Source: JAWPMT01 sp965267435 (lineage in GTDB: Bacteria > Bacteroidota > Bacteroidia > Cytophagales > Cyclobacteriaceae). Taken from it: a stretch of DNA of 64,000 nucleotides. Below are positions 1 to 8,107 of this stretch, piece after piece. Positions within the stretch are counted from its first letter, which is position 1, and the number at the start of each line of letters is the position of its first letter. The stretch is from assembly GCA_965267435.1 (NCBI GenBank), contig OZ253960.1, positions 4,402,001 through 4,466,000 of the forward strand, read 5' to 3'. A model generated the notes under the pieces. The model had not been told where the DNA came from and searched no databases. It was given only the letters and a program-made list of their open reading frames with translations. Position numbers and translations under genes: made by a program.

Positions 1-742
1 CTGTAAGAAGGTCTGCATGGCCAGTACCGAACGACAAGGGCTCCATTCCCACATCGATAAAGTCGACTCCAGCACGAGCACACTCCAACGAAGAGGCCAC
101 TGAGAATCCCGGACCAGAGTGCCCGTGATAGGTGACCAGAATATCATTCTTGATTTGTTTGATGCCTTCTACCAGCTTGCCCATGCTTGCAGGCCTGCCA
201 ATACCCGCCATGTCTTTGATGCAGATCTCCTGCGCGCCCATATTGATGAGCTCTCCAGCCATGTTGAGATAGTACTCGACCGTATGTAGCGCAGAATGGG
301 TGATACAAAGCGCACCCTGTGCGATCATCCCGCCTTCCTTAGCATACTCTATTGATAGCTTGAGATTGCGTGTATCGTTGAGTCCGTCAAACGATCGCGA
401 AATATCCGTGCCCTGGATCTTCTTGAGCTTGAACATCAATCTCCGGACATCTCTTGGCACCGGGTACATCCTCAGCCCATTGAGTCCCCGCTCGAGCATG
501 TGTGTCTCTATACCGGCGTCATTGAAAGCCTGAGTCCACTCCCTTACGGATTTATTGGGGTTCTCACCATAGAGGAGGTTGATTTGCTCAAATCCACCGC
601 CATTGGTTTCGACCCGTCTGAAACATCCCATTTCGACGATGGGCTCGGCGACTTTCACAAGCTGATCAACCCGGGGCATGTACTTACCTGAGGACTGCCA
701 CATGTCTCTGTATATGAGACTGAGACCAATTTCTTTTCCCAT
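1..742 (-). CDS. Oxaloacetate decarboxylase alpha / pyruvate carboxylase subunit B-like carboxyltransferase, partial
   Basis: This is the first ~247 residues of a biotin-dependent carboxyltransferase; the rest lies off the left edge. The protein begins MGKEIGLSLIYRDMWQSSGK and contains VETNGGG, GENPN, GTDISRSFDGLNDTRN, EICIKDMAGIGRP and YHGHSGPG, which are hallmarks of the carboxyltransferase TIM barrel that binds the divalent metal and moves CO2 between oxaloacetate or pyruvate and biotin. The usual LRDGHQS start of the barrel reads YRDMWQS, which I recall from other Bacteroidota members. The ATG shares one base with the TAA of the upstream OadG-like gene (TAATG), so the two are translationally coupled. 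With OadG and presumably OadB it would form a sodium-pumping decarboxylase; that is inferred from the neighbour. Confidence 0.85.
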   Translation of the reverse strand, partial: MGKEIGLSLIYRDMWQSSGKYMPRVDQLVKVAEPIVEMGCFRRVETNGGGFEQINLLYGENPNKSVREWTQAFNDAGIETHMLERGLNGLRMYPVPRDVRRLMFKLKKIQGTDISRSFDGLNDTRNLKLSIEYAKEGGMIAQGALCITHSALHTVEYYLNMAGELINMGAQEICIKDMAGIGRPASMGKLVEGIKQIKNDILVTYHGHSGPGFSVASSLECARAGVDFIDVGMEPLSFGTGHADLLT

Positions 743-981
743 TACTGTAATTTTTCGATTTTGGTGATGACCCCTTTTCCCTGAGTTACTGCTTCGACAG
801 CAGCAGTTACCACGGCTACCTTCTTACTTGATATGGAGGAGTCTGTAGGGCCCTGATCAGCGGGCAAGTATCGATTGACGAAATATATCAGCAGATTCCC
901 GACGGAAACTACCAGGAAAAGGACCACAAATACCGTGATCATCCCGATCAATAATAGGGTCAACGCTGTATATAGAGCCAT
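742..981 (-). CDS. OadG-like sodium pump decarboxylase gamma subunit
   Basis: This is a 79-residue protein with one long hydrophobic N-terminal helix (about residues 5-33, ALTLLLIGMITVFVVLFLVV), then a polar linker and a short tail (AVVTAAVEAVTQGKG). That layout is typical of OadG, the small single-span subunit that anchors the carboxyltransferase subunit of oxaloacetate or methylmalonyl-CoA decarboxylase sodium pumps to the membrane. The assignment rests on this layout and on the directly overlapping carboxyltransferase gene. The family evolves quickly, so sequence alone is weak evidence. It is probably the first gene of its operon, about 105 nt downstream of the infB stop. Confidence 0.75.
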   Translation of the reverse strand: MALYTALTLLLIGMITVFVVLFLVVSVGNLLIYFVNRYLPADQGPTDSSISSKKVAVVTAAVEAVTQGKGVITKIEKLQ

Positions 982-1086
982 AAATGTCTCAAGTTTCGGG
1001 CCTCAAAATAGCAAAATCTACTCGGAGCACTGAATGACATTCGTCAGAAAACTAAGTGGGGTTTATTCTCTGCGATGTCCGGAAGC

Positions 1087-3942
1087 TTACAACGTGCGCT
1101 TCACTTCTTTTACTTCGAATCCTTCGATCACGTCACCGACCTTGATGTCATTGAAATTTTTGATTGAAACACCGCACTCGTAGCCGTTCTTCACCTCGTT
1201 GACATCGTCTTTGAAGCGCTTCAACTGATTGATCTCGCCAGTGTATACGACAATACCATCTCGAATGAGTCTCACCTGGTTGCTTCTCTTGACCAAACCG
1301 TCCGTCACGTAGCAACCAGCCACCGTTCCGACCTTCGATATTTTGAAAACTTCTCTGACTTCGATGTTTCCAGTGATGACCTCTTCGGAAGTTGGCTCGA
1401 GTAGACCCTCCATCGCATCTTTCAGCTCGTTGATGGCATCATAGATGATTGAGTAGAGTCTGATCTCGATTTCCTCGTTTTCCGCCAGCTTGCGTGCTCC
1501 AGCCGATGGTCTCACCTGGAAGCCAATGATGATCGCGTCAGAGGCTGATGCCAACAGTACGTCGGACTCTGAGATCTGGCCAACGCCTTTGTGAATGATA
1601 TTGACCTGGATCTCGTCGGTTGACAGCTTCAGCAAAGAATCGCCGAGGGCTTCCACAGAACCGTCCACATCACCTTTGACAATGACGTTGAGTTCCTTAA
1701 AGCTTCCAATCGCCAGTCGACGGCCGATTTCATCCAATGTGATATGCTTCTTCGTGCGCATACTTTGCTCACGAATGATCTGCTCACGTTTCGTGGCAAT
1801 TTCCCGCGCCTCACGATCGGTTTCCATGATATTGAATCGATCACCTGCCTGAGGAGCTCCATCCAATCCCAGCATCTGCACTGGTGTGGAAGGACCCGCC
1901 GTTTTCAGCTGCTTTCCACGGTGGTCGAACATGGCTTTGATCTTACCAAAGTGCGATCCCGCCAGCAGGACATCACCAATTTTCATAGAGCCCGACTGGA
2001 CCATCATGGTGGTCACATAGCCTCGCCCTTTGTCCAATGAGGCTTCGATCACCGAACCGACAGCCGGCTTATCTGGATTAGCCTTCAATTCGAGCAACTC
2101 AGCTTCCAGCAGCACCTTTTCCAGCAGATCATCAATTCCCTCACCCGTCTTAGCAGAGATATGCTGACATTGGTACTTACCCCCCCAGTCCTCGACAAGA
2201 ATGTTGATGCCGGAGAGCTCCTCCTTGATCTTTTCCGGGTTGGCGTTTGGTCTATCAATTTTGTTGATCGCGATAACGATGGGAACACCAGCCACTTGAG
2301 CATGGTTGATGGCTTCTTTCGTCTGAGGCATAACAGCATCATCCGCTGCTACCACGATGATCACTATATCTGTGATCTTGGCACCCCGTGCACGCATCGC
2401 CGTAAAGGCTTCGTGACCAGGAGTATCGAGGAACGCAATGCGCTTGCCACTCTCAGTCGTCACGTCATAGGCACCAATGTGCTGGGTAATACCTCCAGCC
2501 TCGCCCTCGGTGACTTTACTGTCTCTGATGTAATCGAGTAGAGAGGTCTTACCGTGGTCGACGTGACCCATGATAGTCACAATTGGTGCTCTCTCTTCCA
2601 GATCCTCCTCGGCATCTTCCACCTCCTGGATCTCTACCTCATCCTCTGCCGTGGTGAAATCTACGTCGAAGCCAAACTCATCCGCAATGACTGTAATCGT
2701 CTCTGCATCCAGCCGCTGGTTGATGGAAACGAACATGCCAAGGCTCATGCATGTGGAGATCACGTCGTTGACCGATACACTCATGAGTGATGCCAGGTCG
2801 CTGGCGGAGATAAACTCCGTCACCTTTAGCTTCTTGGCCTCCTCCTGCTCCATCATCTGCCGCTCTTCCTCGGCTTCCGCCCGGGCGCTACGCTTATCTT
2901 TCTTGTATTTGGCCCTATTGCCTCCCCCTCCGGGTTTGCTACCACTTAGCTTAGCTAGTGTGGCTTTGATCTTATCCTGGATCTCCTTGTCAGAAAGCTC
3001 CTCTGTCTTGCGGGTATCCCTTCTACCTCTTTGGCCTCCACGACCGCCACCACCTTGCTGTCCGCGACGATCCTGTCCACCGCCACCTTGACCGGGACCT
3101 TGACCGCCTCCACCTCGATCTGAGGCGATGCGCTTCCTGGGACGCTTCTTGCGCTCCTTACTTTCATCTGAAGAAGCAACAGGTTTGGGCTTCTTCTCGG
3201 CTGGAAGCTCAATCTTACCCAATACAGTCAACCCCTTCAGGGACTCAGCTTTGGCTTTAACAACTTCTTCAGGGGCTTTCTTCTCCTCCGCTTTCTCAGC
3301 TGGAGGAGCTTCTTTGGGCGCTTCTTCTGTCTCTTCAGCTTTTGGGGCCTCGGCCTTCGCCTCCTCCACTTTCTCAGCAGCAGCTGCCGGCTCCTCTTTC
3401 TTAGGAGCTTCCTCCTTCTTCTTCTTCTTAGGTTCCTCTTCCTGCTTCTTGGCCTCAGGTTCTTCTTTCTTCTCCGCTGCAGCCTTCTTCGGCTTCTTCT
3501 TCTCGTCGAGGTCTATCTTTCCTACAACCTTGGGCCCCGAAAGCCTTCCGGATGTGAGATCGACTCGCTCCACTTTTTCCTCCTCCTTTGGCTCCTCTTT
3601 CTTGGGGATTTCCGGAGGTCGATCACTCTTTTCTTTAATGGGCTCACCTGCGACATTGTCCTTAATCAGGATTCGCTCTTCCTCTTTATTCTCAACTACG
3701 GGCGATTCCTGACCAGACTTTATGACGAGGTTATCCGTGTGCTTGGTACCGATAGTGAGGCCCGACGCCTCTTCCTTATCATGCGCCGAGTCTGCAAATT
3801 CCTTAGAAAGCATATCGAACTGCTCCTCAGAAATCTTCGAATTAGGGCTACTATCCACTTCGAACCCCTTATCTGAAAGGAATTCAATGATGGTAGTCCT
3901 ACCGACATTGAGTTTTCTAGCTACTTGGCTTAATCGATACAT
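1087..3942 (-). CDS. infB: Translation initiation factor IF-2
   Basis: IF2 is the GTPase that places initiator tRNA on the 30S subunit and promotes 50S joining. The N terminus (MYRLSQVARKLNVGRTTIIEFL) is an IF2_N domain. Residues ~90-270 are a Lys/Glu/Ala/Pro-rich low-complexity linker, and ~275-310 is a Gly/Arg/Gln-rich RGG-like patch. A second IF2_N domain (about 375-435) precedes the G domain, with GHVDHGKT near residue 458, DTPGHE and NKID. Domains II, III and the initiator-tRNA-binding C1/C2 region follow, ending GFEVKEVKRTL. At 951 aa it is in the long-form range common in Bacteroidota. It is third in rimP-nusA-infB, 40 nt after nusA. Several long antisense frames here are shadows of the repetitive linker. 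Confidence 0.98.
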   Translation of the reverse strand: MYRLSQVARKLNVGRTTIIEFLSDKGFEVDSSPNSKISEEQFDMLSKEFADSAHDKEEASGLTIGTKHTDNLVIKSGQESPVVENKEEERILIKDNVAGEPIKEKSDRPPEIPKKEEPKEEEKVERVDLTSGRLSGPKVVGKIDLDEKKKPKKAAAEKKEEPEAKKQEEEPKKKKKEEAPKKEEPAAAAEKVEEAKAEAPKAEETEEAPKEAPPAEKAEEKKAPEEVVKAKAESLKGLTVLGKIELPAEKKPKPVASSDESKERKKRPRKRIASDRGGGGQGPGQGGGGQDRRGQQGGGGRGGQRGRRDTRKTEELSDKEIQDKIKATLAKLSGSKPGGGGNRAKYKKDKRSARAEAEEERQMMEQEEAKKLKVTEFISASDLASLMSVSVNDVISTCMSLGMFVSINQRLDAETITVIADEFGFDVDFTTAEDEVEIQEVEDAEEDLEERAPIVTIMGHVDHGKTSLLDYIRDSKVTEGEAGGITQHIGAYDVTTESGKRIAFLDTPGHEAFTAMRARGAKITDIVIIVVAADDAVMPQTKEAINHAQVAGVPIVIAINKIDRPNANPEKIKEELSGINILVEDWGGKYQCQHISAKTGEGIDDLLEKVLLEAELLELKANPDKPAVGSVIEASLDKGRGYVTTMMVQSGSMKIGDVLLAGSHFGKIKAMFDHRGKQLKTAGPSTPVQMLGLDGAPQAGDRFNIMETDREAREIATKREQIIREQSMRTKKHITLDEIGRRLAIGSFKELNVIVKGDVDGSVEALGDSLLKLSTDEIQVNIIHKGVGQISESDVLLASASDAIIIGFQVRPSAGARKLAENEEIEIRLYSIIYDAINELKDAMEGLLEPTSEEVITGNIEVREVFKISKVGTVAGCYVTDGLVKRSNQVRLIRDGIVVYTGEINQLKRFKDDVNEVKNGYECGVSIKNFNDIKVGDVIEGFEVKEVKRTL

Positions 3943-3982
3943 ATATTACTCTAAGTGCAGCTCTCTTCCGATACCCTGCAGA

Positions 3983-5224
3983 TTATTCAAATTCCTGGTT
4001 CAAAATAGAAATCACATTGTCGATCGTCTCGTCCTCGAGATCAGTTCGTCGTATGAGATCCTCACGGCCTAGCTTCAGAACACTCTTGGCTGTATCCAGC
4101 CCCACTCGCTTCAACTCATCGATCACCCAGCTTTCGATTTCATCGGAGAATTCATCCAAATCGACATCTTCCTCCTCCATCTCACTCAACTCTCTGAACA
4201 CATCGATCTCCAGTCCTACCAACCGGCTGGCGAGCTTGATATTCTGCCCTCCTTTACCGATCGCCAAAGATACTTGATCAGGTTTTAAGTAGACAGAAAC
4301 ACGATTCTTGTCTTCTTCGATCTTCATACTTTGGATCTTGGCGGGACTGAGCGCTCTGGAAATATAGAGCTCCAGGTTATCTGTGAAGTTGATCACATCG
4401 ATGTTCTCATTCTGCAACTCCCGGACAATCGCGTGAATGCGAGATCCTTTCATTCCCACACAGGCACCTACCGGATCGATCCTGTCATCGTAAGACTCAA
4501 CCGCCACCTTGGCGCGCTCTCCTGGCTCTCTTACGACCTTTTTGATCGTGATCAGGCCGTCATATACCTCGGGTACTTCGCTTTCAAACAAGCGCTCTAA
4601 GAATGTCGGTGAAGTTCTGGAGAGTACAATCCTGGGGTTCCCATTGTGCATTTCCACTCTGTGAACAATGGCGCGGACATTATCACCTTTTCTGTACCGA
4701 TCTTTATTGATCTGCTCCGGCTTGGGAAGGATCAGCTCATTGCCCTCACCATCGATCAACAACACTTCGCGACTGAGAATCTGGTACACTTCGCCATTGA
4801 TAATCTCACCTACGAGGTCTTTGTATTTCTGAAAAAGGATGTCCTTTTCAAGATCTTTGATTTTCTGGATCAATGTCTGTCGGGCAGTCATCACCGCACG
4901 GCGACCAAAATCTTCCAACTTGATCTCTTCCGCTACTTCCTCTCCGATCTCAAAATCGGGCTCAATGTTGCGAGCATCTGAAAGACAGATTTTGTCATGA
5001 TCCCAGATGTCCTCCGAGTTGTCATCTACAATCTCACGAAATCTCCAGATCTCAAGGTCTCCCTTGTCGGCATTGATGATGATATCGAAGTTATCATCAA
5101 CCTTAAATTTCTTCCGGATCATGGTCCTGAATACATCCTCCAGGATCCTGATCATAGTGGGGCGATCTACGTTCTTTCCTCTTGCAAAGTCGGCAAACGA
5201 ATCTATTAATATACCAGTGTCCAT
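3983..5224 (-). CDS. nusA: Transcription termination/antitermination factor NusA
   Basis: NusA binds RNA polymerase and nascent RNA and modulates pausing, termination and antitermination. The 413-residue protein has an N-terminal RNAP-binding domain (1-~125, DTGILIDSFADFARGKN), an S1 domain (~130-200, VYQILSREVLLIDGEGNELILP), then KH1 and KH2 (~230-345, DPVGACVGMKGSRIHAIVRELQ and VSLAIGKGGQNIKLASRL). An acidic stretch (EMEEEDVDLDEF) and a short helix-hairpin-like domain end the protein, rather than the two long C-terminal repeats of E. coli NusA. The ATG directly abuts the TAG of rimP with no spacer, which indicates tight coupling. The order rimP-nusA-infB is conserved widely in bacteria. Confidence 0.97.
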   Translation of the reverse strand: MDTGILIDSFADFARGKNVDRPTMIRILEDVFRTMIRKKFKVDDNFDIIINADKGDLEIWRFREIVDDNSEDIWDHDKICLSDARNIEPDFEIGEEVAEEIKLEDFGRRAVMTARQTLIQKIKDLEKDILFQKYKDLVGEIINGEVYQILSREVLLIDGEGNELILPKPEQINKDRYRKGDNVRAIVHRVEMHNGNPRIVLSRTSPTFLERLFESEVPEVYDGLITIKKVVREPGERAKVAVESYDDRIDPVGACVGMKGSRIHAIVRELQNENIDVINFTDNLELYISRALSPAKIQSMKIEEDKNRVSVYLKPDQVSLAIGKGGQNIKLASRLVGLEIDVFRELSEMEEEDVDLDEFSDEIESWVIDELKRVGLDTAKSVLKLGREDLIRRTDLEDETIDNVISILNQEFE

Positions 5225-5695
5225 CTACTTAAATGAAAGTATTACGTTCGATTTCCTTATCTCTTCAAATGCTACCTGCTTCTCCAGGCTTTCCTTTTTT
5301 TCCTTCACCTCCAGGGTGAGGGCGTCGGCGCTCATCTCCAACAACTTGCCTTCCAACTCTGAGTCATCCGTCAACGTGACGCGAAGTCGCCGGCCGATGT
5401 GTTTACGATATTGCCGTGGCATTTTCAGCGGTTTGTCCGCTCCCGGTGAAGTCACCTCGAGTATGTACTTACCCTTGATGGGGTCCTTCTCCTCCAAAAG
5501 CTTGCCAAGCTTTCTGCTGATCTCACCGCAGTGGTCAATGCTCAATCCATTGTCACCATCGACTTCGACGAGTAACTTCCCAGAGTTGGCCTTTCCCTTG
5601 TAGGCAAGGTTGACCAAAAAGTGCTCTGGGTAATCAATGAGCACCTCATTTTCCAATATGGTAGATACTACTTCCTCTACGTTCTCCACGGCCAT
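5225..5695 (-). CDS. rimP: Ribosome maturation factor RimP
   Basis: RimP assists assembly of the 30S head before nusA and infB act. I start it at the ATG giving MAVENVEEVVSTILENEV (156 aa). A longer frame exists upstream, but its extra residues run through a perfect leader hairpin and lack RimP character. The body shows the family core: VEVDGDNGLSIDHCGEISRKLGKLLEE, then YILEVTSPGADKPLKMPRQY, followed by the C-terminal SH3-like barrel (LRVTLTDDSELEGKLLEMSAD). It is the first gene of rimP-nusA-infB. Upstream are a strong Bacteroidota promoter match at 5757-5787 and a hairpin at 5711-5730 in the short leader. Confidence 0.95.
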   Translation of the reverse strand: MAVENVEEVVSTILENEVLIDYPEHFLVNLAYKGKANSGKLLVEVDGDNGLSIDHCGEISRKLGKLLEEKDPIKGKYILEVTSPGADKPLKMPRQYRKHIGRRLRVTLTDDSELEGKLLEMSADALTLEVKEKKESLEKQVAFEEIRKSNVILSFK

Positions 5696-5710
5696 TTTTC
5701 CCAAAGAAAA

Positions 5711-5730
5711 GAGGGGACTAGTGTCCCCTC
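5711..5730 (-). promoter_or_regulatory. Perfect hairpin in the rimP leader, possible attenuator
   Basis: The palindrome GAGGGGAC-TAGT-GTCCCCTC folds into an 8-bp GC-rich stem with a 4-nt loop. On the minus strand it is followed immediately by TTTTCTTT and, 15 nt later, by the rimP ATG. This resembles an intrinsic terminator sitting inside the leader of a nusA-containing operon, so attenuation or autoregulation by NusA is an attractive inference. Confidence 0.55.
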
Positions 5731-5747
5731 GCATCCTTGTTTCTATA

Positions 5748-5780
5748 TTTGCAATGCAAAGCTAACCGAAAATAGTTTCA
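5748..5780 (+). promoter_or_regulatory. Candidate cysS promoter, overlapping the rimP promoter
   Basis: On the plus strand, TTTG (5748-5751) is followed after 21 nt by TAGTTTCA (5773-5780), a near match to TAnnTTTG with correct spacing. It lies face to face with the rimP promoter, so the two would compete for polymerase. Confidence 0.4.
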
Positions 5781-5787
5781 ATCCAAA
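5757..5787 (-). promoter_or_regulatory. Promoter of rimP-nusA-infB
   Basis: On the minus strand, TTTG (5787-5784) is separated by 19 nt from TAGCTTTG (5764-5757). This is an exact match to the Bacteroidota sigma-70 consensus TTTG-N19-21-TAnnTTTG. Transcription would begin near 5750, giving a leader of about 55 nt that contains the 5711-5730 hairpin. Confidence 0.65.
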
Positions 5788-5866
5788 GAGCAGTATCACG
5801 CTAAAAAAAGACGCTGGTGCACTCCCCGGCTAGAAGGCAGGGACATCTGATAAAACATTGCTGAGA

Positions 5867-7357
5867 ATGATAGGAAAACTGCGGGTCTTCAATTCTCTGA
5901 CGAGAGAGAAAGAAGTATTTGAGCCAATAAATGCGCCATATGTAGGCATGTATGTCTGCGGCCCCACGGTCTACAATGATGTCCATCTCGGAAATGTGAG
6001 GACCTTCATCAGCTTTGATGTGATCAGCAGGTATCTGCGCTTTGTGGGATATCAGCTACGCTACGTGCGCAATATCACCGATGTAGGGCACCTGACAGAC
6101 GACGCCGATGATGGAGAGGACAAGATCTCGAAAAGAGCCAAGCTCGAGAATCTCGAACCCATGGAGATCGTCCAGAAGTACACCGTAGGCTTCAGGGATG
6201 TGATGGCGACCTTCAACGCCCTCCCACCGGACATCGAACCCACAGCGACTGGGCATATTGTGGAGCAAATAGAAATGACCAAGGAGATCATGGACAATGG
6301 CTTTGCCTATGAGGTCAATGGTTCGATCTATTTCGACGTAGAAAAGTTCCATAAGGAGCACTACTACGGGGCCCTGTCCGGCCGCAAGATCGAAGAGTTG
6401 ATGGAGAACACTCGGACGCTGGATGGCCAGGATGATAAGCGCAGCGGGTTGGATTTCGCTCTGTGGAAAAAGGCCACAAAAGGCCATATCATGAGATGGC
6501 CCTCACCCTGGGGTGACGGTTTTCCTGGCTGGCATTTGGAGTGCTCCGTGATGAGCACCAAGTACCTGGGTGACATGTTTGACATTCACGGTGGTGGGAT
6601 GGACCTGAAATTTCCTCACCACGAATGCGAAATTGCGCAGTGCAAGGGATCGTCTGGTTCCAGTCAGGCCAAGTATTGGCTGCACACCAATATGCTGACC
6701 ATGAATGGCACCAAAATGAGCAAGTCCCTAGGCAACTCTTTCCTGCCTCATGAATTGATTAGCGGCGATCACCCCTTGCTAGAGAGAGGCTACAGCCCGA
6801 TGACGATTCGTTTCTTCATGCTCCAGTCGCATTATGCCAGCACACTGGACTTTAGCAATGAAGCGCTTGCAGCAGCACAAAAGGGTTGGATGAAGCTGAA
6901 CAACGGCCTTCGGACGATTTCCGAGATGTCGTTCCCTGAGAACACCACTGAGGACCTCGATGCAAAGCAGGTGGAGCAGATCAATAAGCTCTCGGAGAAT
7001 TGCCACCATGCAATGAACGACGACTTCAATACCGCCCTCACCATTGGGCACCTCTTCAATATGCTGAAGAAAATCAACTCACTAAAAACGGGGCAGTTGA
7101 AGTTTGAACAGGTCGGTCGTGAGGCTTTTGACAAGCTAAAAAAGACATTTCTTGACTTCACCAACGACGTACTAGGGCTGAAGCAGGAAGGAAATATCGA
7201 CCATGAGCGGCTCCTCGATGTCATTCTCAAGGAATACGCCTATGCGAAGAGAGCCCGCAACTATGAAAAGGTGGATGAACTTCGTGGAAGGCTGAAGGAA
7301 GAGGGCATCGTCGTGAAGGATATGAAGGACGCTGTGGATTGGGCGTATGAGGAGTAG
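5867..7357 (+). CDS. cysS: Cysteinyl-tRNA synthetase
   Basis: This class I synthetase charges tRNA-Cys. I start it at the ATG of MIGKLRVFNSLTREKE; an in-frame TTG three codons earlier is less likely. The nucleotide-binding HIGH motif reads HLGN in GPTVYNDVHLGNVRTF, and the second signature is KMSKSLGN. The zinc ligands that select cysteine are visible: the early Cys in MYVCGPT, Cys in GWHLECSVMS, and His/Glu in FPHHECEIAQC. The C-terminal helical anticodon-binding DALR region (~350-496) follows. At 496 aa it is slightly longer than the E. coli enzyme. It is transcribed alone, divergently from rimP. Confidence 0.97.
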   Translation: MIGKLRVFNSLTREKEVFEPINAPYVGMYVCGPTVYNDVHLGNVRTFISFDVISRYLRFVGYQLRYVRNITDVGHLTDDADDGEDKISKRAKLENLEPMEIVQKYTVGFRDVMATFNALPPDIEPTATGHIVEQIEMTKEIMDNGFAYEVNGSIYFDVEKFHKEHYYGALSGRKIEELMENTRTLDGQDDKRSGLDFALWKKATKGHIMRWPSPWGDGFPGWHLECSVMSTKYLGDMFDIHGGGMDLKFPHHECEIAQCKGSSGSSQAKYWLHTNMLTMNGTKMSKSLGNSFLPHELISGDHPLLERGYSPMTIRFFMLQSHYASTLDFSNEALAAAQKGWMKLNNGLRTISEMSFPENTTEDLDAKQVEQINKLSENCHHAMNDDFNTALTIGHLFNMLKKINSLKTGQLKFEQVGREAFDKLKKTFLDFTNDVLGLKQEGNIDHERLLDVILKEYAYAKRARNYEKVDELRGRLKEEGIVVKDMKDAVDWAYEE

Positions 7358-7732
7358 GGATGAGTTGATAGGTTGAGGAGTTGATAAGTTGTTCCCCTCA
7401 TCGCCAAGTGGAGCGAAAACCAGGCGTACATCTCTGACGGCGGCGAATTCAAGGGTCCTTAAGTGTTTGAGTTACGAGTTTTGGCCATGCGCCATGTCGG
7501 TGTCCTCACCGACCAGGATCAAACGTGCCAAGTTGGGTAGCGGCAGACCCGCTTAGCGCCGGTCTGACGAGAGGATCGCCTGAAGTAGAGACGCGACCAT
7601 TTCGGACTCTTTTAGAAAATAGTACAGTCTCACTTCAGGGCGAGGCGTTGGGGCGCCTCCACTTAGCAGCTTCCACACCCAAGGGCGTCTAAAAATATTT
7701 GTCAGGATCGAGAAACAACCAACTAAGATCCA
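7358..7732. other. Intergenic region with short repeats and a decayed reading frame
   Basis: No credible gene is seen here. Directly after the cysS stop there is an imperfect repeat of TGAGTTGATAGG and GGAGTTGATAAG (7361-7392). On the minus strand, a frame from about 7759 reads through one TAA (7553-7555) and continues in phase to a stop at 7472, ending LVGEDTDMAHGQNS. Two hairpins lie inside: GTCGGTG-TCCT-CACCGAC (7496-7513) and GAGGCG-TTGGGG-CGCCTC (7642-7659). I read this as a decayed repeat element, not an expressed gene. Confidence 0.4.
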
Positions 7733-7755
7733 CAAAAAAAGGGGCCGAAGCCCCT
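7733..7755 (-). terminator. Intrinsic terminator after hpf
   Basis: On the minus strand, the stem AGGGGC with a TTCG tetraloop and GCCCCT is followed by seven Ts. It starts about 25 nt after the hpf stop and is a textbook rho-independent terminator for the rpsU/xer/hpf group. Confidence 0.9.
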
Positions 7756-7779
7756 CCATTTCTATTTCACTCTTGCCGA

Positions 7780-8079
7780 TTAATAGACGACATTTTTGGC
7801 TTTGTACTTCTTCAGTTGTCGTCTCAATGCTTCTACAGCCTCATCCGTCGCTGCTTCAAAGGATTTCGACTTGGTCCGTGCGAAAAGTTGGTCACCAGGT
7901 ATATTCAGTTTTATTTCAATGATCTTGTTTTGACGATTGTCATCCTTGTCGAGGCGCATGAAAACCTCTCCATCAACTATGCGGTCGTAAAACGTTTCGA
8001 GCTTATCAGTTTTTCTTTGGATGAATTCTACCAACTTGGAATCTGCGTCGAAATGAATTGAATGCATCTGCAGTTTCAT
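7780..8079 (-). CDS. hpf: Ribosome hibernation-promoting factor, HPF/YfiA family (short form)
   Basis: HPF binds the decoding region of idle ribosomes and helps inactivate or dimerise them in slow growth. I start it at MKLQMHSIHFDADSKLVEF (99 aa). The longer frame upstream overlaps the recombinase gene and lacks family similarity. The beta-alpha-beta-beta-beta-alpha fold is visible: strand with FDADSKLVEFIQRKTDKLETFY, strands VDGEVFMRLDKDDNRQNKIIEIKLNI, and the helix SFEAATDEAVEALRRQLKKYK. It lacks the C-terminal dimerisation domain of long HPF, so a separate RMF-like partner or a different dimer mode would be expected. It lies 28 nt after the recombinase stop and is followed by a strong terminator. 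Confidence 0.93.
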   Translation of the reverse strand: MKLQMHSIHFDADSKLVEFIQRKTDKLETFYDRIVDGEVFMRLDKDDNRQNKIIEIKLNIPGDQLFARTKSKSFEAATDEAVEALRRQLKKYKAKNVVY

Positions 8080-8107
8080 GACTTGTAATGGTTTAAACGT
8101 GTAACAA

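Noticed and set aside
2570..3712. Long antisense open frames inside infB
   Set aside because: They mirror the repetitive Lys/Glu/Gly-coding linker of IF2 and translate to Ser/Phe/Pro-rich low-complexity protein without domains.
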